Source of the DNA: Helichrysum umbraculigerum
Lineage: Eukaryota > Streptophyta > Magnoliopsida > Asterales > Asteraceae
DNA: 64,000 bases
NCBI GenBank assembly: GCA_949592205.1
Contig: CATIUR010000006.1
Location: forward strand, 13,346,001-13,410,000
Direction: 5' to 3'
Shown here: piece by piece, positions 11,662-21,895 of the stretch
How positions within the stretch are numbered: position 1 is the first letter of the stretch
How the letters are laid out: each line of letters opens with the position of its first letter
Notes under the pieces: model-generated
Database searches by the model: none
What the model saw: the letters and a program-made list of their open reading frames with translations, nothing else
What the model was told of the DNA's origin: nothing
Position numbers and translations under genes: made by a program

Positions 11662-12278
11662 TTAGGAGAATTTCGTCCCGAAATTCATTCGTAGTAATTA
11701 TTAGAATGTTGAAGTAATAGTCTGTGCATATTCTAAGGAAGTGTGTTTGTTGACTATGAGTGATATAACCTCAGTCTAATGTTACCTTCCTTCCCTTGTT
11801 AGGCTAATGCCCTACTGGCCATTAAAGGAATAGAGGAAGTGTGTTGTAATGTAATTGGCCATTTTGTCGGTAAGACGAGGTCAGTCGGTCATTCAATGTG
11901 TAGCTACGTTTATACTAGTAGCCTAAAGTAAAGTAACAATCTTTTACTGTATTCATACAGCTTATAACGGGCAGTAGTGTCGTAACATAACTTAGACTCT
12001 ATCAGTTTCATATAGAAACGAGAGGGTTTAGCATAAATTAATCTTACCTGGGATGTTACCCAGTATATAAAAGTTAACCGGCACGTTTTCCGGTATAAGA
12101 CGGTATAGGATATGTTATTCCTCTACATATGAGCTAAACCTCGTCTCATATAGAAACCATTAGAAACTAAATTATCATTTTTCCCTAACCCTATTGTGCA
12201 CTTAGAATCTAGGGAAAACATACAAGGTATCAAGCAGCAATTAAAACCTATCAAGTAAGTAGTATAAAGGCAGTCAGG
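11662..12278 (-). other. Non-coding remnant between gag and the purine tract
   Basis: No pol reading frame remains here. The sequence has no recognisable reverse transcriptase or integrase motif in any frame, so pol is deleted, not merely mutated. Confidence 0.6.
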
Positions 12279-13379
12279 TTATGTATGAGTGACCATACCC
12301 GAGTTGAGCAAGTCAATAAGTCTCGGGTCCTGATCGTCCTCCTTAGTTTTGAGTACATAGAACCTACCTCTAGCAGGGTTGTTTTTCAGCTTTGGGCAGT
12401 CCCTCTTGAAATGCCCGGTACCATTGCACTCATAGCAGGTCTTGTTTTTTGAAGTGTCGGTACCAGTGGAGTTTGCTTTGCAGTCTTTGGTTAGGTGTCC
12501 AAATCGCTTGCATTTGGTGCAAGGACATATACCATCATGATGAAGTTTGCACTTAGAGCAATAGGGCTTGCTTCCTTTGTACCCTATCTTGTCATCAGAT
12601 TCAGAAGCGTTGGCCTTAGTAGTTGCAGGCTTCTTGTTAGCTTGGCTCTGATTCCCAGAGCTTCCATCAGCTTTCCTCTTGCTATCTCCCGAGCTGTTTC
12701 CAGTATTTTTGTCGCCAGCGGTTCCTTGACGAACCATTTGTGCCATCGATTTGTGTGCCATACGTACTGTACCATGAAATGTGGGAGAGTTTGATGAAGT
12801 AACCATCCCCTGAATTTGTGGAGGAAGTCCCCAGAGATAGCGCTCAATTCGCTTGGATTCCGTATCAACCATAGATGGGCACAGGTGTGCTAACTGATTG
12901 AATCGAGAAGTGTAGCCGGCAATATCATTCCCTTGAGTGGTGAGATTCCAGAATTCCGCCTCGAGCGGTTGGATTTCATCCCTAGGACAATACTCATCCT
13001 TGAGCATTTTCTTCAGCTCATCCCAAGGAGTTTGCAAAGCAATGTCTTGGCCCATAGAGTCAGCGTAAGTGTTCCACCATGTCAGAGCATCATCCATGAA
13101 AGTGTAGGTGGAGAACTTGACCTTACAGTCCTCAGCGCAGTTGCAGATGCGAAAGACTGACTCTGTCTTTTCCAGCCATCGTAACAACCCAATGGCACCT
13201 TCAGTGCCGTTGAAGTTTAAAGGTTTGCAGCTAAGGAAATCCTTGTAGGTGCAAGGTTTTACCACAGTGGTACTTGGTGGTGTTTCAGCGCCGTCAGATC
13301 GTCGTCGCTCAGCACTTAGTGCGTCAGCAACCAGTTGATCAACCTGAGCTTGGGTGTACTTTTGGCGTCGTGGAGGCAT
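12279..13379 (-). CDS. gag: Ty3 Gag polyprotein, intact
   Basis: This 366-aa Gag forms the retrotransposon's cytoplasmic virus-like particle and packages its RNA. It starts MPPRRQKYTQAQVDQLV, typical of chromovirus (Tekay-like) Gag. A capsid/retrotrans-gag region follows at roughly residues 60-200 (with W..TY, DELKKML, EF..L and RF..L landmarks). A basic linker is next, then two CCHC zinc knuckles, CTKCKRFGHLTKDC and CYECNGTGHFKRDC (C-x2-C-x4-H-x4-C). The frame stops shortly after the second knuckle at GMVTHT, where the protease would begin in a full element. No stop or frameshift is seen inside, so it may still be made. Such elements depend on pol from a relative. Confidence 0.92.
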   Translation of the reverse strand: MPPRRQKYTQAQVDQLVADALSAERRRSDGAETPPSTTVVKPCTYKDFLSCKPLNFNGTEGAIGLLRWLEKTESVFRICNCAEDCKVKFSTYTFMDDALTWWNTYADSMGQDIALQTPWDELKKMLKDEYCPRDEIQPLEAEFWNLTTQGNDIAGYTSRFNQLAHLCPSMVDTESKRIERYLWGLPPQIQGMVTSSNSPTFHGTVRMAHKSMAQMVRQGTAGDKNTGNSSGDSKRKADGSSGNQSQANKKPATTKANASESDDKIGYKGSKPYCSKCKLHHDGICPCTKCKRFGHLTKDCKANSTGTDTSKNKTCYECNGTGHFKRDCPKLKNNPARGRFYVLKTKEDDQDPRLIDLLNSGMVTHT

Positions 13380-14173
13380 GTTCCTTCAATGAAAATAAGG
13401 GACATGTCAGAGTTTCGTATAAGAATATGATCATCGTAGTTGTATATATAATGGTAATATATCCCAACACAAGTGACAATCAATGGTGTAAAATAATAAA
13501 GATTGTAATCATTCGACATGCGAGTTCAAAAGATTACAAGAGTTGAAATTTGTGATAAGTTTTCGAGAATTTTGTAACATCAATGTTTGAAATAAAATGA
13601 TGTCACTAATGTTCATGGTAGGAAGGATGTGAAACGAGGTTTTCCTTAAAGGTGTATGATATCCGGCGGAATAGGCTGTCAGCTCTAATGATCCTACGAA
13701 ATAAGTAACGGAAGCCTATACAACGATAGCCTAAAGTATACCTATTCCCACTGTTAACTATAACGGTGAAATAATGCTGCAGACGTTACGTGAGAAAGTT
13801 GGTTGTACTATAACAGGTGTGTTACCAAGTATCTTATGCCTATTATTATATATCACATATAATAATTCATAGTTTGTTAAGACAGGTATATACCATATAT
13901 ATTTATATATAGATATATATCCACCTAGTTGTGTCTAGCATAGACAAGTATGAGTCCCGGTTCCCTCGTGGTCAGAGTCAACTATTGCATTCCTGTTCAA
14001 CATGACCATTTCAAGTCTCACATCATCTTCATTTAATTGTACATAGTTGATCAGGCTATGTTAAATTAAACTTGTATGATGTAATCCCTGAGCCAATCAT
14101 ACCTAATAAGGAATACTGCCTAATGGTCATAGTCTAGGCCCACTACATGCAACCTAGTTCACTATAACCTTAG
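13380..14173 (-). other. Untranslated leader between primer site and gag
   Basis: No ORF of note is present. This is the 5' leader in the element's orientation and is expected to hold packaging signals, which I cannot locate by eye. Confidence 0.5.
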
Positions 14174-14185
14174 GCTCTGATACCA
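14174..14185 (-). other. Primer binding site, initiator tRNA-Met
   Basis: On the minus strand TGGTATCAGAGC is the standard plant tRNA-iMet primer site. It lies 3 bp inside the 5' LTR and fixes the element's orientation. Confidence 0.9.
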
Positions 14186-15626
14186 ATCAGTCATACCCCT
14201 TGATTCGGGCTGCGGAAGCGAATCGGGTCGGGGCGTGACTAATCAATAATCAAAGCACAAGATATATAGTAAACGACTCTAAATGAGACGTTTTAGAAAA
14301 TACATTGCAATACAGTACATTACATAAGTTTTCAAAAGTAATAAGTCATAAAGATACATCATTAGTGAGTTCGCAAACTGATTCTAAAGATTTTAAATAC
14401 ATAATCCTAGTACAAAAGATAATGCCAGTAAAATCTTCATAAGTGTGTATGCATGCGACTCGTACTAGCTTAGCATATAAGTAGATCCTGCTGGGCCATC
14501 CTACTGCTGCTGCGCACCTGAGAATGCATCACTAAAAGGTCAACCAAAAGGTTGGTGAATATCACAGGTTTATAGTAAGTACAGTTTTGAACACATCAAT
14601 TGTAAAAGTAAGTAATAGTTGTACGTATGCAATAATTTCGATATACATTGCCATGAGCACCATAGTTGAAGCTTAACAGTAAGTAAGTAATTGCCCTCGT
14701 AAATGCTAATCCAAAAACATTCATATGTAACGAGTAGAAAACACCTGTTTATACGAGTACGGTTCGTGGTGGCGCTACCACCCCAGGTGGGGATTGTCAG
14801 TCCCATATGGATCCATATACTAAAACTCGCGCTTAAGTCCATAACTAACAACTATGATTAAAGGGACTTCATTGGATTAAGTAAAACCCATGCAATCGAT
14901 ATACCAGTAAATCAGTAAGTAAATCAAGTAAGTAAGAACATGTGTTCGAGTAAAACAAGTAATGCATCTCCCCCAAAACAGTAAAACAGTAAAAAGGGGC
15001 CGTGAGACTCACCTGAGTCTGAATGTGACTGTGATGTGAGAGCTAGCAAATAGTAGAAAATCGTTGCCCAAATAAAGTTAACCTATACCAAATAAGTGTA
15101 TTAACATAAGTACTTGACTGTTGGTCAAACTATGTTAACTATTTAATTGTTTTAGAAGAAATTTGTTGGTTTCTTATATGGTACGAATCGCTGGTGACGA
15201 CATTTAGAAGTTTGCTTGAATACATGTATATTACTATTATGATCTTTGCATTTGAAATAATACTAAACCTTTTAATCGTTTGTGGATACCTTTATCCAAA
15301 AATATAACCGTATAAATATATGTAGGTTTATTATTAGTCAAGTTATATATATGTACACTTATATATATCTATGATAGTCGTCTTTTTTATCGTTTATATA
15401 AATATAAATGTATGTATATTTATTTTGTACGTTGTTGTCGTGCGCATTTTTATTTCGTTTAAAAAGAATTTTTATATTTTATAAAAGTTGACATAATTAT
15501 TTATTTATTTTTACTCAAATTTTTATGATATGCTATTTATCATTATATTTATTTATTTATTTATTTATTTATGTGTGTTAGGGTAATTATTTAAATAAAA
15601 GGACAATAGGAAAAAATAAATAATCA

Positions 15627-15701
15627 TAGGTCCAAGACTCGAACTTGCGACCTGTTGGTGCTGCTTCTACTAAAGACTTTAACCACTAGGCTGCTAGCCC
15701 A
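15627..15701 (-). repeat. tRNA-like Pol III module 1 in the right LTR
   Basis: Near-identical partner of 10150-10228, with the same A-box-like and B-box-like sequences on the minus strand. Its presence in both LTRs shows it was part of the LTR before transposition. Confidence 0.5.
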
Positions 15702-15802
15702 TTTTTGTTATAATATGGCAAGTATGTGTATTTAAATGTTAGTGAATGGATAAGATAAATGGGTTTTAAAGGCCAACAAAATTAAAAAAAAAAAAGAGAG
15801 TA

Positions 15803-15876
15803 AACTCAGGTCACAAGTATCGAACCTGTGACCTTTTGCTCAACACCAACCATCCTTACCAGTCGACCATCGCTTA
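15803..15876 (-). repeat. tRNA-like Pol III module 2 in the right LTR
   Basis: Partner of 10332-10405. The B-box-like element here is GGTTCGATACT on the minus strand, slightly changed from the left copy. Confidence 0.5.
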
Positions 15877-16666
15877 CATTTGTTAATCATTTACCAAACC
15901 TTATTTATATGGTGTTAGTGAGTAAGCAAAATGCTTGTGTTTTATGCCATGCTTACCAGCAACGTACAGAGGGTGTAACCGATTTAACCGAAATCCATTT
16001 TAAGCTCAAATTTCGTACAGATTCTTGCTATGGTTCGAGTTTTAATCATTTACCTATTTTGTGTTCTTGGGTTTCATTTATTAAAATTCCATTTTCAAGA
16101 ACAATATAAATCAATCATCAAATTTATAAGTTATATACATAGACTATGTTAGATTAATACCATATATAATGAAATTTAAGTAAAAGTTTAAAGGTTAGAA
16201 AGTTTCCTTACTTTGATTATAATGATGATGATTTCGGTGGATGATGATGATGGAGATACAATGATGATGATGATTAAGCTTTGAAGATGATTATGGTATA
16301 GAGATGATGAGATGAAGATGTTTTTGGAGATGGTGATATTGAAGATGGTGGAGGTGGGGGTAGGGGTGAAAAAAAAACCCGAAACCGGAACCGAACCCGA
16401 TTTAAAAACCGAAACCGGAACCGATTTGGAACCGGTTTTTGAATACCCGGTTCGGGTTTTACTAGTACCCGGCGGGTACCAAACCGGGTACGCCCCCATA
16501 CGTTTCAAATCGGGTTGGACCCGGGTTGTACCCGAACCGGTTCCAAAAATCGGTTTTAATACCCGGTTTGTACCCGGTTTTTACACTAGCCGTTGTGTTT
16601 GAGCTCCTAGCCGTTTTATATCCGTTTTTTTTGCATTTTTTTACCATTTTGCCATCCTAAAACTAG

Positions 16667-16676
16667 TATAAATAGA
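16667..16676 (+). promoter_or_regulatory. TATA box of the hAT transposase gene
   Basis: TATAAATAGA lies 137 bp upstream of the preferred ATG (16804). That spacing favours 16804 over the in-frame ATG at 16723, which would leave a leader of only about 20-30 nt. Confidence 0.55.
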
Positions 16677-16803
16677 TACATTGGGTTTGGGTTAGTTACA
16701 ACACTCAAACTCACTCATTCTAGTGAAAAAACACTCAAAACGCTTACGATTTACATACGAAACTCTCAAAACATTACTCTCATCCTCTCAAAACGCTCTC
16801 ATA

Positions 16804-18920
16804 ATGGCAACTCAAAGTTCCTCAACTAACAATTTTGCTGGTTCGTCAAATGCGTCAAATGCACCAACTATTGTTCAAGTCTTTACAACAAAACGTAATC
16901 CGGAGATTTGGTGTAACTTTGACAAAGTTTTGTTGTCGGATGGTTCGACTAAAGCACATTGTAAACGATGTGGGAGTTTTTTAAAAGCCGACTCCAACTC
17001 AACTTTGAGCAAACATACCTTAAAGTATTGTAATGCAAACAAAACTAATCCGGAGGAGGGTCAAGCAACCATGTCACGGGATGGAGGTATTTTCACATAC
17101 CAAGCGGATCGTTGTCGAGAAGCATTTGCCGGCTTTGTGATTCAAGAAGCTTTGCCGTTCAACCACTTCGACAACCCTCGGCTTACTAAGGTTATTCAAA
17201 ATACTCTTCAACCCCGATATAATCATGTATCACGTCTTACTCTTAGACGTGATGCACTTAAATTGTGGAAAAATGCTAAAATTCAACTAATAACCGGTTT
17301 TGAAAACTTAACTACACGTGTATCACTAACAACCGATGTTTGGTCGGCTCCTCATGGTTTGCCCGGTTCGTACCTTTGTGTTACCGCACATTGGGTTGAT
17401 CCCTCAACTTGGCAAATGATGAAACGTACCATTGCTTTTGAAGACTTTGAGTATCCTCACACGGGTCAATATTTATTTTGCATGTTACGGGATGTAATGA
17501 AAATGTTTAAATTAGAACAAAATGTTTTTTCTATCTCGTTTGATAATGCGAGTAATAACACAAACGCCGTTCAAAAATTAATACTAAAATACAACCCACC
17601 TTTGAAAGGCATTTTCTACCATAGTAGATGTGTTGCACACATAATTAACTTGGTTGTGCAAGACGGGTTAGCGGTTCAACAAATAAGTGAAGTAAAAGAC
17701 GCGTATAAAAACATGTTGCAAGATATATTTTGTAAGGGTAAGGCTAGATACAAACTTTATATGAAATTGTGTAAGGATACGGAGAACATTTTTTTAACCC
17801 CTAATTGGGACATGCCCGTAAGATGGAATTCGACATACAACATGTTTGTATGTGGTTTACGCCAACGTGAGACTTTACAAGCTTTTCATTTTCAACTTGT
17901 CCAAAGGGGTTATGCTATAAACGAATTTCCAAGCGGATCTTGGGATGTTATTGAAAAGATAACCGAATTGCTCAAACTTTTTAAAACCGCAACTACTTTG
18001 TTATCGGGTGTTTATTATCCCACGATTCACTTGGTACTTAAGCAAATTTTTTTAATGTGTTCAAAACTAAGCGAATACGAATTTATTGATACTTTATACG
18101 CACAAATAGTGGCTCCCATGAAAGAAAAACTAAGAAAATATTTTAAAGAAATGCCACCGATAATTAGTTGTGCCGCCGCAATAAACCCATGCTTAAACGT
18201 TTCAGGGGTGGAATTGCTTATCGATAACATTTGTAACGATTTGGAATTGAATGACGAGGACCCATTTTTTCACAAAATACAAAAAAACATTTTAACAAAT
18301 GCTTTCAAGATTTATTTACTCATTATTTTCAATTATATGGTTCAACAAATCCTTCTTCTAGTTCGGCTTCCACAATGTTTGGTTCATCTTCCTCGCGCGA
18401 TCCAATGCTTAACTTATATAATAGTTTAAGACAAGAAAACCATAAACGGGCAAGGGGTGAAGGTAATCAAACGAACACTAGCGAATATGGGAGGTATACC
18501 GGAACCGATTTTTTAAACACTATACAACCCGATGAATTCGCACAATTTGATATTTTGGCTTGGTGGAAAGGGAGGGAATCTCAATTTCCCGTTCTAACCA
18601 TCATGGCCCGAGATTTACTAACCGTCCAAGCTTCTACGGTAGCTTCGGAATCCGCTTTTTCTCTTAGTGGCAGGGTACTATCTATACGAAGAACAAGACT
18701 CACACCGGCCTCATTAGAGATGTGCATTTGCTTGAAGGATCACTTAGACGCCGCGGAACGTATACAACACATTTCTAGTCTTGAAGGTGAAATGGAATAT
18801 GAAGGAGATATACACGATATCGAGGTGCAATCGGGTATGGCAATATCACTCTCCGATGAAGAAATTGCTCTTGATGAAGCTTCGCGAGAGGCTAACACCG
18901 ATGAAGATTACGACCTTTGA
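16804..18920 (+). pseudogene. hAT transposase with BED zinc finger, one frameshift
   Basis: The first frame runs from MATQSSSTNNF at 16804 to 18429. The second continues to 18920 one base out of phase. The N-terminus has a BED-type zinc finger (CKRC...HTLKYC). The RNase H-like core shows LTTDVWSAPHG with the first catalytic Asp, the SRCVAHIINLVVQ block and MPVRWNSTYNM. The second frame holds the hAT C-terminal dimerisation region (AWWKGRESQFPVL, STVASESAFSLSGR, RRTRLTPASLE). The frame change falls near 18280-18305, just after DEDPFFHKIQKN, in an A- and T-run-rich stretch, so a one-base indel or an assembly error is likely. Apart from this the gene looks complete, with a good TATA box. Without correction the protein lacks its dimerisation domain. 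Confidence 0.88.
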
Positions 18921-19420
18921 ACAATGAAGACTATGCATTTGAAGATGTTAGAAGACTTGAAGATTAATAAAACCTGAAGATTTTGTGAAATAATTGTGTA
19001 TATGTTTTATGAAGATTATGCAATGATCAAGTGTTGTTGTTATGGTCAAAGTGTTGTTGTTATGGTAAACGGGTCAAAAGGTGTCCAAATGGTTCATGAA
19101 AGTGTGGTTATGTCAAAACGAGCGATGGTGTAATTATGTAGCGGCTTGCAATTGCTTTAGGTGTTAAATGTATGTTAAAATGTGTTGGTAAAAAATGAAA
19201 TTCTGAATGTGAGTCGTTTGTGATTTGGTATGGTCACCAAAAGTGTCCGAAATGACCAAAAATTGGTCACACGTCCGAATTCTTCGTTAACGTGAAATTT
19301 GAAAAAGTGTAAAAATGAAAAGTTTTATTTTGTTATAGTGGAGGTGTCTGCAAAATTTCAGCTTCTAAGTATTTTCGAGTCAAAATTTATGCGCGTCGGA
19401 ATTTCGCTTCTACAAACATT

Positions 19421-19629
19421 ACCCGGTGCGTACAAGTAGTACCCGCCGGGTACAAAGGTTAATTTCATAACAGAATTTAGCTAGCCTTGAGTACCCGCTG
19501 CGTACTAGTAGTACCCGCCGGGTACTATGTATTTACCCGTTCATATTCACTCCGGGTAGTTCATATTATTCCGGGTACAAAACATTATTACCCGCCGGGT
19601 ATAAGTTGTACCCGCCGGGTATTCTCGCT
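19421..19629 (+). repeat. Palindrome array TACCCG-C-CGGGTA upstream of the second hAT gene
   Basis: There are four perfect 13-bp copies (19440-19452, 19512-19524, 19589-19601, 19609-19621) plus several half or altered copies such as tccgggtag. The centre base is C in all four, whereas copies at the two hAT ends have G. They lie in the presumed promoter of the second gene and may bind transposase or a host repressor. Confidence 0.75.
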
Positions 19630-19782
19630 TTTCTGGTTATTCCTGGAGCCGACCCACGCTTTCCACACAACTACACTAACCTATTTTCTCTCCAAAAAAC
19701 GGCAGCAACACCACCAAACCCCTCACTTAACCATTTTTGAAGCAAAAACTCACGAATTAAACCGGCAAAACTCTTCTACAAC

Positions 19783-21525
19783 ATGTTTAAGGTATGAATT
19801 TAGGGTTCTTGTAGCAAAATTTGGGGAAAATTAATTCTGTTAAATGATATGCTTAGAATTGTATTCCATTTACATAATACTCACGATTATAATGCTCACT
19901 TGAATCACATTATGTGTTTAATTGCTTAATTCGAGTTTAGCTTGATATTAGGGCATTTGTGAAAGAGGATGAGTTTGAGCTTTGTAAATAAAATGTGAGA
20001 ATAATTGTGCAATTACCTTAGGTCATGGATGAATTGGTCAAGGCAATTCTCTCATTTTAGTTGTGTTTTGCAGGGAAGAAGAAAGAAACAAAAAGGCAGC
20101 ACCTCTGGTACTGCTAACGATGAAGAGGGTGACCGCCCTCAGCCGATGAGCATTGATGCTCAACTTATTCCCGAGACAATTCACCCTTGGCTTAGATTTA
20201 GTAACAGGTTAACAAAGTACAATATATACTGTCAGAAACTGAACTTATTGAGGGTGAAAGAATGTGATTTATCTCGGGTGGTCGATTGGGAACCACTAGA
20301 ACAAGCAGGGGTAGCCGCTGGAATTAAGGAATTGATTAGGCAACGTTATTTCGTGGATCACATACCATTCGAATATGAAGAATGGGAAGGCATATTCAAG
20401 ATTAATGAGCAGGTATACAAAGAGCTATGCGTGGAATTTCACAGCACATATGAAATGAAAGAGGATGTTGAGTCGGCGACTTATAAAAATTTCATGACTT
20501 TCCGACTGGGAGGTCAACCAAGGAAAATGAGTATGGTGGAACTTGCTGCCTGTTTGGGCATTTATTCTCGAGAGCAGCTGGATGCAACTCATTTTGAGGA
20601 TTATTTGATGGCTAGTGAGATGATCGAGACGGAGTTTTTTCCCAAGGATGTATGGCACGAATTTTCACAAATACCTTACGCTAGAGGTGGAAATTCATAC
20701 AAAGATATAGAGGACATGCAGTTGCGGGTTATCCAACGATGTCTTGCGCATACCATTTCTCATAGAAGGGAGAACACAGAGAGAGTCGGTTTCGCCGACT
20801 TATGGTATATGAGGAAGTTTGTAGCGGAGGAGAATATCAATGTTCCATACGCTGTTGCCTGGTATTTACATCATAATGCTAGCGGGATTAGAGGGGCATC
20901 CCCTATCTGTGGGGGACAATTTGTGACTAGGATTGCCAAGTCCTTCAACATCAGTTTTGACAATTTAGAGCGAGTGACGACTAGGCCAAAAACAGTAGGG
21001 CTAGTTCAGTTTCAGGGGGCACAGGCTGTCTCAGTTGTCAATAACCGGTTCGTGCCCTACCAGGAACCACCACCAGAGGAGCAAGCGGCTCAACCACCGA
21101 GAAGAAGAAGAAGACAACAGCAGGTGGAACAAGAACAACATCAACAGGAAGAAGCTGCATATGAGCAGGGAGGTTTTCAGCAGCAAGGCGCAGCACTGCC
21201 ATCCATGCTGGATGTTATGCATGGTATTCAGGGCCTTCAGGTTAGCCATGATAATTTTTCCCAGGAAGTCAGGTACGAGCATGGAGCACAGCGTTACCAC
21301 AACGCTTGGTCGGCACACAACACACAAAGACTTTCTGAAGTGGTGCCCAACTACCGACCTACAGCCTACCACTACCCACCCATGTGGGGTCAGTCTGGAG
21401 CAAGCTATCCACCACCGGTTTATGACGAGGGTGCCGCCTTGGCAGAGCTGCAGGAAGAGTATCGAAGGCAGCAGGAGAGAGAGCAAGAGGAGCGTGGATT
21501 CCCCTATGACTATTCCCCATTTTGA
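19783..21525 (+). CDS. Athila ORF1-like / 'putative plant transposon protein', two exons, carried by the hAT
   Basis: Exon 1 is short (19783-19791, MFK, then GTATGA) and exon 2 (20074-21525) starts after GTTTTGCAG in frame, giving 486 aa. The first residues are basic (GRRKKQKG), a likely nuclear-localisation signal. Residues ~40-320 form a compact domain with landmarks EFHSTYEMK, MTFRLGGQ, MSMVELAACLGIY, EFFPKDVWHEFS, IQRCLAHTISHR and DLWYMRKFV. From memory these resemble the ORF1 of Athila-group retroelements and the Pfam 'putative plant transposon protein' family. The C-terminal third is Q/E/P/Y-rich with a coiled-coil-like Q/E stretch and ends GFPYDYSPF. No enzymatic motif is visible. No lesion is seen, unlike the neighbouring transposase. 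Its role in transposition is unknown. The alternative in-frame start at 20005 lies in the intron. Confidence 0.7.
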
Positions 21526-21740
21526 GTGCTTGCGTGCCTCGTATGATTCAGACACTTTTCTTTACAATTTGATTACGGTTTATTTAAGTACTTTTAATTT
21601 TATGTTTGGTTATTTTGGAATGCTTGACTGTGGATGGCCTTTGGGTACATTTTTGTAGAACGACATCCATAAACACTTTTCTATTTGAAATTAGGTGAAA
21701 TTACAGCGGGAAATGGTTAGTTATGCTGGATCAAGCCTTT

Positions 21741-21895
21741 AGTACCCGGCCTGTACTTTTGTACCCGGCGGGTACTGTTTGGAAAATGAGACAGAAGTGG
21801 ATCAAGCCAAAGTACCCGGCGGGAACAATAGATACCCGGCGGGAACACAGTCTACCCGGCTGGAACCATATATACCCGGCGGGTACACCGTACCC
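21741..21895 (+). repeat. Palindrome array TACCCG-G-CGGGTA at the right end of the hAT
   Basis: There are perfect copies at 21762-21774 and 21873-21885 and several altered ones (for example tacccggcgggaa at 21813 and 21833). One further perfect copy sits near the left end of the hAT (16466-16478). The G-centred orientation is opposite to the array at 19421-19629. Confidence 0.75.
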
